Shown here piece after piece: positions 8,661 to 15,484 of a DNA stretch of 25,541 bases. The position numbers and the translations under genes were made by a program. The stretch comes from an uncultured Bacteroidales bacterium (GTDB lineage: Bacteria; Bacteroidota; Bacteroidia; Bacteroidales; UBA932), in assembly GCA_934675095.1 (NCBI GenBank), contig CAKUPC010000028.1:1-25541 (forward strand). The letters are read 5' to 3'. Each line of letters begins with the position of its first letter. Position 1 is the first letter of the stretch. The notes beneath the pieces were generated by a model that ran no database searches, was not told the DNA's origin, and saw nothing but the letters and a program-made list of their open reading frames with translations.

Positions 8661-8756
8661 AATCGGGTGTAATATGTCTGGTTCGGAAAGACAGTGACCG
8701 CTTTGCAATCCGGTTGCATTCTGTGGGAACGGATTTTGTGCATATATGCCGCCGAT

Positions 8757-10925
8757 ATGAAACGAACGATATATTTTATTGCCGCGCTGACGCTGTGCGG
8801 CACTGCGGCACTTCGTGCCCAGACCCAGGACACGACGGGGATTTACGGGGAGAGACAGGACAGCCTTGCGGCGGCGGTCTTTACGGGACATCAGTCGGGG
8901 AACTATCTTCCGCGCGGAAAGGAAATCAGGACGGAGGTCATCTCCGCGGCCGGGCTGTGCAAGATGGCCTGCTGCAACCTTGCGGAGAGCTTCGAGAACT
9001 CGGCGAGCGTGACGGTGGGCTATTCCGATGCCGTCACTGGCGCCCGGCAGATACGCCTGCTCGGCCTCTCGGGAGTCTATACCCAGATGCTTGACGAAAA
9101 CCGCCCGGTAATGCGCGGACTTTCAGCGCCTTTCGGACTCTCGTACATCCCGGGTCAGTGGCTGGAGAGCATCCAGATTGCCAAAGGCTCCACCTCGGTC
9201 ATCAACGGCGTGGAGTCGATGACCGGACAGATTAACATGGAGCACCGCAAGCCTACGGACGAGAAGCCGCTGTTCATCAACTATGCGGCAATGAGCGATT
9301 CCAAGATGGACTTCAACATAGCCTCCTCCCTCCAGATGGGCGAGCGCTGGAGCACGGTCCTCCTCGGTCATGTCTCAGGGAACTTCGCAACGATGGACCA
9401 CAACCATGACACCCTCCTCGACGACCCGCGGATGCTTCAGTTCAACCTCGCCAACCGCTGGCTCTACTATGCCCCGAGCGGTGTTCAGGTCCGCTTCGGA
9501 GTGCGTGCGCTGCGGGACAGCAGGCTCGGAGGCCAGATGCTGAAGGACGCGGACGGGAAGAAGCGGTTTTACGAACATGAGAACTATAAGCTCGACGGCC
9601 TCGCCGAGGATGAGATTAACCCGTGGGGCTCGGACATCCTGAACCGCTCCATAAACGGCTACCTCAAGGTCGGCATACCTCTGAACGAGGACAACTCGCA
9701 GAACATCGCGCTCGTGGGCGACTACAGCTATCAGGACATGGACTCGTGGTTCGGCTCCACGAAATATCTTGCCGGCCAGCACTCCGGGTTCATAAATCTT
9801 CTCTATCAGAACGAAGTGAATGAAAATCATAAGTTTACGCTCGGCTTGAACGGCGTTCTCGACAGCTATGACGAGGACTTCTCGCGGCAGTACCGCGGCA
9901 TCGCCTCTCCGGAGGCCTTCGCGGGCGTGACGAATCTCGGAAATGTCGGGATATTCGGTGAATATACCTTCCATCTCGGAGACAAGTTCTCGACGATTGC
10001 GGGTCTTCGCGGCGACTGGTATTTTTCGAAGAACGGAACCCTCGAAGGCTCGGGGCTCTCGTCGAAGCCGCATATATCCCCTCGTCTGACATTGAAATAT
10101 TCTCCGATTGAGGAAATCGTGCTCCGGGCGAACGGCGGCAGGGGACTCAGGCATTCGACGCCGCTCATCGACAACATCGGGGTCTTTTCCACCGGCAAGC
10201 GTTTCGTCGGCGCGTTCAACGACCACATTCTCGAAGACGCATGGACCTTCGGTGGCAACGTGACCTATTATATGCCTTTCGGCGCGTCGTCCAACACCTA
10301 CCTCAGCGTCGATTATTTCCGCACCCAGTTCGTTCAGCAGATGGTCGTTGATTACGAACATTTTTCGAACAAGATTGATTTTTACGCCCTTGACGGACGG
10401 CGCTCGTTCACGGACAACATCCAGCTGGACTTCAATGTCGAGCCTGTGGAGCGTTTCACCGTCACGGCGACTTTCCGCTACACCAACGCGAAGATGGAAC
10501 TTGCCGACAAGGGGCTGGTCGAAAGGCCGCTCACGAGCCGCTGCAAGGGCGTTCTGAACCTTCAGTATGCGCTTCCGATGAACAAATGGATATTCGATTT
10601 CACCGCGTCGGTGAACGGCTCATGTCGGGTGTATGACTTTATGGCGAACATGAAGGACACTGACGGAAATCTGCTCTACGCTGACGGCCGTACGCCGGTC
10701 TATCCGCTTCTGTATGCGCAGGTTACGAAGCGTTTTCGCGGACTGGACATATACCTCGGGGCGGAGAACCTGACGAACTACCGGCAGAAGGTCGTGGTCA
10801 CCGGAGACAAACTCGCTGACGGGCACATCGACCCGCGTTCGCAGTCTTTCGACGCCAGCTGCATCTGGGGTCCGCTGATGGGAATTAAGGTCTATGCGGG
10901 GCTGCGCTATACCCTTTGGAAGTAG
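8757..10925 (+). CDS. TonB-dependent outer-membrane receptor, HMA-associated type (probable metal uptake)
   Basis: This protein of 722 residues has a signal peptide (MKRTIYFIAALTLCGTAALR, cut near A-Q), a short N-terminal stretch, a plug domain and a beta-barrel. The plug includes ACCNLAESFENSASVTVGYS and DAVTGARQIRLLGLSG, a signature I associate with Bacteroidetes receptors encoded beside HMA-domain proteins. The C-terminus is barrel-like (GIKVYAGLRYTLW). Unlike SusC proteins it has no CarboxypepD_reg or STN domain. The open frame extends 21 codons upstream to 8694, but ATG 8757 is where the signal peptide begins. It is divergent from the sigma gene and is followed, after a perfect 11-bp inverted repeat, by the HMA gene. 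The substrate is probably a metal or metal complex; copper or zinc are guesses from context. Confidence 0.88.
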   Translation: MKRTIYFIAALTLCGTAALRAQTQDTTGIYGERQDSLAAAVFTGHQSGNYLPRGKEIRTEVISAAGLCKMACCNLAESFENSASVTVGYSDAVTGARQIRLLGLSGVYTQMLDENRPVMRGLSAPFGLSYIPGQWLESIQIAKGSTSVINGVESMTGQINMEHRKPTDEKPLFINYAAMSDSKMDFNIASSLQMGERWSTVLLGHVSGNFATMDHNHDTLLDDPRMLQFNLANRWLYYAPSGVQVRFGVRALRDSRLGGQMLKDADGKKRFYEHENYKLDGLAEDEINPWGSDILNRSINGYLKVGIPLNEDNSQNIALVGDYSYQDMDSWFGSTKYLAGQHSGFINLLYQNEVNENHKFTLGLNGVLDSYDEDFSRQYRGIASPEAFAGVTNLGNVGIFGEYTFHLGDKFSTIAGLRGDWYFSKNGTLEGSGLSSKPHISPRLTLKYSPIEEIVLRANGGRGLRHSTPLIDNIGVFSTGKRFVGAFNDHILEDAWTFGGNVTYYMPFGASSNTYLSVDYFRTQFVQQMVVDYEHFSNKIDFYALDGRRSFTDNIQLDFNVEPVERFTVTATFRYTNAKMELADKGLVERPLTSRCKGVLNLQYALPMNKWIFDFTASVNGSCRVYDFMANMKDTDGNLLYADGRTPVYPLLYAQVTKRFRGLDIYLGAENLTNYRQKVVVTGDKLADGHIDPRSQSFDASCIWGPLMGIKVYAGLRYTLWK

Positions 10926-10956
10926 GTAAAATTCTGCCTTTTTATCAGAATTTTAC
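10926..10956 (+). terminator. Perfect 11-bp inverted repeat directly after the TonB receptor stop
   Basis: GTAAAATTCTG (10926-10936) pairs exactly with CAGAATTTTAC (10946-10956) over a 9-nt loop and begins at the base after the TAG stop. The stem is AT-rich and lacks a T-run after it, so it is a poor intrinsic terminator. Because the right arm ends 22 bp before the -7 element of the next gene, it could instead be an operator covering the -33 region. Confidence 0.5.
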
Positions 10957-10978
10957 ATCTAAGTTGTTTATTTTAGGC

Positions 10979-10986
10979 TATCTTTG
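10979..10986 (+). promoter_or_regulatory. Bacteroides -7 promoter element for the HMA gene
   Basis: TATCTTTG matches TAnnTTTG exactly. A clear TTTG at the -33 spacing is absent; that position is occupied by the arm of the inverted repeat ending at 10956. The element ends only 6 bp before the ATG at 10993, so transcription would start at or next to the start codon. Confidence 0.55.
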
Positions 10987-10992
10987 TGAATT

Positions 10993-11337
10993 ATGAGAAA
11001 GATGATTTATATTTTTGCGGCGGTTGCTGTGGCGACGGCTGCGCTGGGCTGCCCTGCTGGGGCGACTTCTATGGGTGCGGCTTCTGTCGCTGCTGTCGCA
11101 AAGGCTCCGAAGGGCGAGATTAAGACGGTGGTGTTCACATCTGACCTGCATTGTCAGAAATGTGTCGAGAAAATCAACGGCAACCTTGCATTCGAGAAAG
11201 GGGTCAAGGATTTGAGGGTTGATATGAAGTCTAACACCATCACCATTAAATATGATGCGTCAAAGACTTCCGTCGAGAAGCTGGCCGCGGCCATCAAAAA
11301 GCTTGGCTACACTGCGGAGGTCAAGAAAAACTTATAA
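10993..11337 (+). CDS. Exported heavy-metal-associated (HMA) domain protein
   Basis: This 114-residue protein has an N-terminal export signal (MRKMIYIFAAVAVATAALGC). Cys20 in A-L-G-C could make it a lipoprotein; otherwise it is periplasmic. An alanine-rich linker follows, then one HMA domain from about residue 43 with the metal-binding C-x-x-C motif as HCQKC (Cys54, Cys57) and the characteristic end SVEKLAAAIKKLGYTAEV. HMA domains bind soft metals, mainly copper(I), also zinc or cadmium. The usual residue before the motif (Met in M-x-C-x-x-C) is Leu here. It follows the TonB receptor, with which it probably acts in metal uptake or handling. Only 2 bp separate its stop from the next gene, so it should share a transcript with the NfnA-like gene. 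Confidence 0.88.
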   Translation: MRKMIYIFAAVAVATAALGCPAGATSMGAASVAAVAKAPKGEIKTVVFTSDLHCQKCVEKINGNLAFEKGVKDLRVDMKSNTITIKYDASKTSVEKLAAAIKKLGYTAEVKKNL

Positions 11338-11339
11338 CT

Positions 11340-12203
11340 ATGTATAAGATAGTAGAAAAGGACTTTCTGACACCGACGATATGCCGGATGAAGGTTGCTG
11401 CTCCGAGGGTCGCGTCGGCCGCTCTTCCGGGGCAGTTTCTGATTGTCAGGACAGACGAGCAGGGGGAGCGCATCCCGCTTACAATCAGCGATTATGATGC
11501 CGCGGCCGGCACCGTGACCATTGTCATTCAGGCAATCGGGGCATCCACCATGCAGATGTGCGCCATGTCCGTCGGGGATGCCTTCGCGGATGTCGTCGGA
11601 CCTCTCGGCGTTCCGTCCGATTTCACGGAAATGCCTTTGGATGAACTTAGGAAGAGGAAATATGTCTTCATCGCCGGAGGAGTGGGCACCGCGCCTGTCT
11701 ATCCGCAGGCGAAGTGGCTGTATGAGAGGGGAGTGTCCGTGGATGTGATTGTGGGGGCGAAGACCGCTGACCTCATCATATATGAGAAGGAAATGGCAGC
11801 AGCCTGCGGCAACCTCTACATCTGTACGGACGACGGTTCGCGCGGTTTCCATGGACTTGTCACTGCCCGGCTTGAACGGCTTGTGAACGAGGATCATAAG
11901 AACTATGACCGGGCTGTCGCCATCGGGCCGATGATTATGATGAAGTTCGCGACGTTGACTGCAAAGAAGCTCGGCATCCCGATTACGGTGAGTCTGAACA
12001 CCCTCATGGTCGATGGCACCGGAATGTGCGGAGGCTGCCGCGTGACTGTCGGCGGGCGCACCCGCTTCGCCTGCGTCGAGGGCCCCGAGTTTGACGGCTA
12101 CGAGGTCGATTTTGACGAGGCCATGCGCCGTCAGGGAATGTACCGCCCTCAGGAGCAGGCCGCCCGCGAGGCGTTTGAGGCACACCGGTGTAAATTGTTG
12201 TAA
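11340..12203 (+). CDS. NfnA/SudB-like FAD/NAD-binding, [2Fe-2S] oxidoreductase subunit
   Basis: This 287-residue cytoplasmic protein of the ferredoxin-NADP+ reductase superfamily is often annotated as a sulfide/dihydroorotate dehydrogenase-like FAD/NAD-binding protein. It has the FAD-binding motif RIPLTISDYD (residues 44-53) and the nucleotide-binding loop FIAGGVGTAP (110-119). A C-terminal cluster region GTGMCGGCRVTVGGRTRFAC supplies Cys230, Cys233 and Cys245 for a [2Fe-2S] centre, with Asp225 a possible fourth ligand as in NfnA. It would pair with the next gene product to exchange electrons between NAD(H), ferredoxin and NADP(H). The stop is one base before the start of the partner gene, which implies translational coupling. 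I cannot tell electron-bifurcating Nfn from plain NADP reductase by sequence. Confidence 0.9.
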   Translation: MYKIVEKDFLTPTICRMKVAAPRVASAALPGQFLIVRTDEQGERIPLTISDYDAAAGTVTIVIQAIGASTMQMCAMSVGDAFADVVGPLGVPSDFTEMPLDELRKRKYVFIAGGVGTAPVYPQAKWLYERGVSVDVIVGAKTADLIIYEKEMAAACGNLYICTDDGSRGFHGLVTARLERLVNEDHKNYDRAVAIGPMIMMKFATLTAKKLGIPITVSLNTLMVDGTGMCGGCRVTVGGRTRFACVEGPEFDGYEVDFDEAMRRQGMYRPQEQAAREAFEAHRCKLL

Positions 12204-12204
12204 T

Positions 12205-13767
12205 ATGGCTAACAGAATACCAAGAGTCCCTGTCAGGGAACAGGACCCGAAGAAGCGGGCGGCAAACTTCGAGGAGGTTTGCTATGGATACAATAAGGAA
12301 GAGGCGATGCTGGAGGCGACGCGCTGCCTGCACTGCAGGAACCCTCGCTGTGTTGCGGCCTGTCCGGTGAACGTGAAGATTCCTGACTTCATTGCGAAAG
12401 TGGTCGAGGGCGACTTTGCCGGAGCCGCGCGGGTCATTGCGCAGGATTCGTCCCTGCCGGCAGTCTGCGGCCGCGTGTGCCCGCAGGAAACCCAGTGCGA
12501 GGGCTCATGCGTGCTCGGAGTGAAGTTCGAGCCCGTGGCAATCGGCAAGCTGGAACGCTTTGTCGCCGACTGGAGCAGGGAACATCCGGAGGGGGCTCTT
12601 CCTGAGGGCATGGCTTCCGTCCCGCTTTCGGATTCCGGTGACTCGAATGACGTTCATGCCGGTGGGGAGACTCCGGTGGCGGAAAGGAACGGACACCGCG
12701 TGGCGGTGGTAGGCAGCGGCCCGGCGGGGCTTGCCTGCGCGTCCGACCTTGCCAAGCTCGGCTACGACGTGACCGTCTTCGAGGCCCTGCACAAGGCCGG
12801 GGGAGTGCTTGAATACGGCATTCCGGAGTTCCGCCTTCCGAAGGACACGGTTCTCGCCGCTGAAATCACCGCTGTCCGTGCGCTTGGCGTTCACATTGAG
12901 ACTGATGTCGTCATCGGTCGCACCGTGACGGTTGACTCCCTGCTTGGCAAGGAGGGCTTCGACGCCGTCTTCATCGGCTCAGGCGCAGGGCTGCCTAAGT
13001 TCATGGGCATTCCTGGCGAGAGCCTGAACGGGGTCTATTCCGCAAACGAGTTCCTTACCAGAAACAATCTCATGAAGGCCTATCGGGACGACTATGCCAC
13101 GCCGGTCAATGTCGGTCACAATGTCGTGGTCGTGGGCGGAGGTAATGTCGCCATGGACGCGGCACGCACGGCGCTGAGGCTTCAGGGGCTCCGGGCGGCG
13201 CAAAGCTCTCTCACTCCGTTCGAGATGACAGAAAAGGGCTCGTGCGAGATGAAGGATGCCGCCCAGGCTGAATCGGCAGACCGCACCGACACAGTCTCGG
13301 TAGTCTATCGCCGCACGGAGACCGAACTTCCGGCCCGCCGCGAGGAGGTGCATCATGCCAAGGAAGAGGGCATTGTGTTTGAATTCCTGACCAATCCGGT
13401 TGAGATTCTTTCCGACGAAAAGGGCAACGTGCGCGCCGTGAAGTGCATCCGTATGGAACTCGGCGAACCGGATGCCAGCGGCCGCCGCAGCCCCGTTGCC
13501 GTTCCCGGCTCCGAGTTCGAGATTCCTGCCGACACTGTAATCATGTCCCTCGGCACGTCTCCCAACCCGCTCATTGCCAGCACGACTCCGGGTCTGAAAA
13601 CCACCCGCCGCGGAGGTTTCGAAACCACCGACGAGGTTGTTACAACCCATCCGGGGGTATTTGCCGGAGGCGATGCAGTAACAGGAGCCGCCACCGTGAT
13701 CCTTGCCATGGGCGCGGGACGTAAGGCGGCGGCAGCAATAGACAGCTATATTAAAGAGAATCGTTGA
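12205..13767 (+). CDS. gltA: NADPH-dependent glutamate synthase small subunit-like / NfnB flavoprotein, with a repeat-derived insert
   Basis: This 520-residue cytoplasmic flavoprotein has an N-terminal Fe-S domain (Cys41, 44, 49, 53 in CLHCRNPRCVAACP and Cys88, 92, 98, 102). Then come an FAD-binding fold (VAVVGSGPAGLACASDLAKL, from residue 166) and an NADPH-binding fold (VVVVGGGNVAMDAARTALRL, to residue 326) with the phosphate-contacting VYRR motif. It transfers electrons with the NfnA-like partner upstream; a true GltB large subunit is not in the window, so the NfnB role is more likely than glutamate synthesis. I chose the ATG at 12205, one base after the previous stop; the frame is open further upstream but overlaps it. 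Odd points are about 35 extra residues (327-362) between the NADPH glycine loop and VYRR, where relatives have only a few, and an extended linker at about 122-160. The first insert matches an intergenic repeat. Confidence 0.9.
   Translation: MANRIPRVPVREQDPKKRAANFEEVCYGYNKEEAMLEATRCLHCRNPRCVAACPVNVKIPDFIAKVVEGDFAGAARVIAQDSSLPAVCGRVCPQETQCEGSCVLGVKFEPVAIGKLERFVADWSREHPEGALPEGMASVPLSDSGDSNDVHAGGETPVAERNGHRVAVVGSGPAGLACASDLAKLGYDVTVFEALHKAGGVLEYGIPEFRLPKDTVLAAEITAVRALGVHIETDVVIGRTVTVDSLLGKEGFDAVFIGSGAGLPKFMGIPGESLNGVYSANEFLTRNNLMKAYRDDYATPVNVGHNVVVVGGGNVAMDAARTALRLQGLRAAQSSLTPFEMTEKGSCEMKDAAQAESADRTDTVSVVYRRTETELPARREEVHHAKEEGIVFEFLTNPVEILSDEKGNVRAVKCIRMELGEPDASGRRSPVAVPGSEFEIPADTVIMSLGTSPNPLIASTTPGLKTTRRGGFETTDEVVTTHPGVFAGGDAVTGAATVILAMGAGRKAAAAIDSYIKENR
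13203..13252. repeat. Dispersed-repeat copy inside the gltA reading frame
   Basis: Positions 13203-13235 align without gaps to intergenic 1311-1343 at 27 of 33 bases; the shared core is TCTCACT-CGTTCGA-ATGACA. A second partial unit (TCGTGCGAGATGA, 13240-13252) follows at once, echoing the tandem arrangement at 1266-1343. Both lie in the stretch coding for the extra residues of GltA and keep the frame. Confidence 0.65.
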
Positions 13768-13783
13768 GTCGCGGCTTCCTGCC

Positions 13784-13809
13784 GGTCTCCGCGCTACTCC
13801 GCGGAGACC
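13784..13809. terminator. Hairpin between convergent gltA and GH20 genes (possible bidirectional terminator)
   Basis: GGTCTCCGCG (13784-13793) pairs perfectly with CGCGGAGACC (13800-13809) over a 6-nt loop. The stem is GC-rich, begins 17 bp after the gltA stop, and its loop contains the GH20 stop codon (13794-13796, minus strand). There is no clear T-run on either side, so it may stall or protect transcript ends rather than act as a classic intrinsic terminator. Confidence 0.6.
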
Positions 13810-15302
13810 TCGTCGATGTGCCGGTAGTTGTAGCCCATTGTCTCATAAATTCCGCACATCCTGTCAATGTCGTGGAAGAACCTGTCCGCGTCGCGTCTGC
13901 CCGGCTCGCACCACTGCACCTCCGAAAGCGCGCTCATTCGCGGAAGAAGCATATATTCAAGATGTTCCGGTGTGGCGATATATTCCGTCCAGAGGTTCGC
14001 CTGGATTCCGAGTATATGCTTTTTCTCCGCATCCGTCATCTCCGGAGTGAACGGCTCGTACTCATACACCTTTGACACAGGAAGATAGCCTCCGATTCCG
14101 TCAGGCTCCGCGGCCCGGTCGAGGCTCTGGCAGTAGTCGAAATAGAAATGGGTCGTCGGGGTCATAATCGCGTCATGCCCGAGCGCGGCAGCCTTCTGAC
14201 CTCCCGAACTGCCTCTCCACGACATCACCGTGGCGTTCGGTGAAAGCTCCCCTTCGAGAATCTCGTCCCAGCCGATTATGCGCCGTCCGCGGTCGTTGAG
14301 GTACTTCTCCACCCTCACCGTCACATAGCTGCTCTGGAGATAGTGCTCGGCCGAGAACTGCCCGTCGCCCTTGAGCCCCAGCTCCGCAATCTTCGCCTGG
14401 CAGCGCGGACAGGTAGCCCAGTGATCCTTAGGGCATTCGTCGCCGCCTATGTGGATGTATTCCGACGGGAATATCTCCAGCACCTCGTCCAGCACCCCTT
14501 CAATGAACTCGTAGGTCTTCTCGTTGCCGGCGCAGAGCACGTCAGGTGAAATCCCGGCGTAGTTCCACACCTCGTATGGCCCGTAGCCCTCGCATCCGAG
14601 TTCCGGATAGGCCGCGAGCGCAGCCTGCATATGCCCCGGAAGGTCAATCTCCGGAATCACGTCAATTCCCCGCTTCCCGGCGTATGCGACGACTTCGCGC
14701 AGCTGTTCCTGCGTGTAGTAGCCTCCATAGAGCGCTCCGGTAGGGTCTCCGCCCGAGCCGTCCGGCCTGTAAAGCTTCTCGCCCTTGCGCCATGCCCCGA
14801 TTTCCGTGAGGAGAGGATATTTCTTTATCTCGATTCTCCATCCCTGATCCTCTGTCAGATGCCAGTGGAACTTGTTCATCTTGTGCACCGCCATCATGTC
14901 GATGTACCGCTTCACCTCGTCGATGCTGAAGAAATGTCTCGCGCAGTCGAGGTGCATGCCCCTGTAGGCAAACCTCGGCTTGTCCTTGATAATCACGTCA
15001 GGCCATTCCCCGTTCCCGTCCCGGAGCTGGTCGAGCGTCTGCTGCGCGTAGAGAAATCCTCTGCGTGAACCGGCCTTGACCGTGGCCTTGCCCTTCCGGA
15101 TTTCAATCACATATTCCTCCTCCCTGAGCTTCGGGTCATTGATTTTTTCGACGATTTCGTCGTTCGCCTCGGTGCTGCCCCCGAGAAGCTTCACATAGTT
15201 CGGTTCCGGAATCACGTTCACGATGTCCTGTCCCCCGTTTCCGCAGGAGGAGAGCGCCAATGCCGCCGCGATTGCCGTCAGTTTCAGTGCTGTAAGTTTC
15301 AT
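13794..15302 (-). CDS. GH20 beta-N-acetylhexosaminidase lipoprotein
   Basis: This 502-residue enzyme releases terminal beta-linked GlcNAc or GalNAc from glycans by substrate-assisted catalysis. It has a lipoprotein signal (MKLTALKLTAIAAALALSSC, Cys20). An N-terminal GH20b-like domain (residues about 30-105) precedes the catalytic barrel, with RGMHLDCARHFF, MNKFHWHLTEDQGWRIEIKK, IDVIPEIDLPGH and the catalytic Asp-Glu pair in HIGGDE (Asp288, Glu289). The barrel closes with WTEYIATPEHLEYMLLPRMS and SEVQWC. The length is close to minimal for the family, with no extra C-terminal modules. It is convergent with gltA and divergent from the phosphodiesterase gene, sharing a 182-bp intergenic region. 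A hexosaminidase fits the GlcNAc theme of the locus to the right. Confidence 0.96.
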   Translation of the reverse strand: MKLTALKLTAIAAALALSSCGNGGQDIVNVIPEPNYVKLLGGSTEANDEIVEKINDPKLREEEYVIEIRKGKATVKAGSRRGFLYAQQTLDQLRDGNGEWPDVIIKDKPRFAYRGMHLDCARHFFSIDEVKRYIDMMAVHKMNKFHWHLTEDQGWRIEIKKYPLLTEIGAWRKGEKLYRPDGSGGDPTGALYGGYYTQEQLREVVAYAGKRGIDVIPEIDLPGHMQAALAAYPELGCEGYGPYEVWNYAGISPDVLCAGNEKTYEFIEGVLDEVLEIFPSEYIHIGGDECPKDHWATCPRCQAKIAELGLKGDGQFSAEHYLQSSYVTVRVEKYLNDRGRRIIGWDEILEGELSPNATVMSWRGSSGGQKAAALGHDAIMTPTTHFYFDYCQSLDRAAEPDGIGGYLPVSKVYEYEPFTPEMTDAEKKHILGIQANLWTEYIATPEHLEYMLLPRMSALSEVQWCEPGRRDADRFFHDIDRMCGIYETMGYNYRHIDEVSAE

Positions 15303-15331
15303 ATATTCCTAAAAATTATCGTTAATAAAGA

Positions 15332-15339
15332 CAAAGATA
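15332..15339 (-). promoter_or_regulatory. Bacteroides -7 promoter element for the GH20 gene
   Basis: The minus strand reads TATCTTTG, an exact match to TAnnTTTG, about 30 bp upstream of the ATG at 15302. No good TTTG is seen at the -33 spacing. Confidence 0.5.
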
Positions 15340-15421
15340 TTAAATATATGTGTCGTTTCGTCGTATTCTGATCCGAAATTTTCGCTTTTTCGTGATAAAT
15401 CGTTAATTTTGTCTTCGTGGG

Positions 15422-15429
15422 TATTTTTG
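15422..15429 (+). promoter_or_regulatory. Bacteroides -7 promoter element for the phosphodiesterase gene, with leader hairpin
   Basis: TATTTTTG matches TAnnTTTG, about 55 bp before the ATG at 15485. A TTTG exists at 15408-15411, but the spacing to it is too short for the consensus. The predicted transcript would begin close to a hairpin at 15436-15458 (TATATTGCG and CGC-at-AATATA, with a 3-nt loop and a 2-nt bulge). Confidence 0.4.
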
Positions 15430-15484
15430 CGTGGGTATATTGCGCGTCGCATAATATATAATAAGGATATAAAACATCGTGGAT

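Noticed and set aside
8694..8756. Upstream ATG of the TonB receptor frame
   Set aside because: The extra 21 residues precede a complete signal peptide that starts at ATG 8757.
8550..8891. N-terminal extension of the ECF sigma frame to 8891
   Set aside because: It overlaps the divergent TonB receptor gene, has no sigma-factor character, and lies upstream of a good promoter at 8586-8618; the ATGs at 8549 and 8543 fit the family length.
9375..10361. Long minus-strand open frame (328 codons) opposite the TonB receptor
   Set aside because: It is an antisense shadow of a clear receptor gene and resembles no family I know. The same applies to the frames at 11307-12185 and 12979-13650 on the minus strand and 20296-21036 opposite SusC.
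12091..12204. Extended start of gltA within the NfnA-like gene
   Set aside because: The in-frame region overlaps the upstream gene by over 100 bp and encodes an arginine-rich non-homologous stretch; ATG 12205 begins the normal MANRIPRVPV start.
12600..12690. Possible second repeat-derived insert in gltA (linker residues about 122-160, with TCGAATGAC at 12645-12653)
   Set aside because: Similarity to the dispersed repeat is limited to about nine bases, and this linker is variable in the family.
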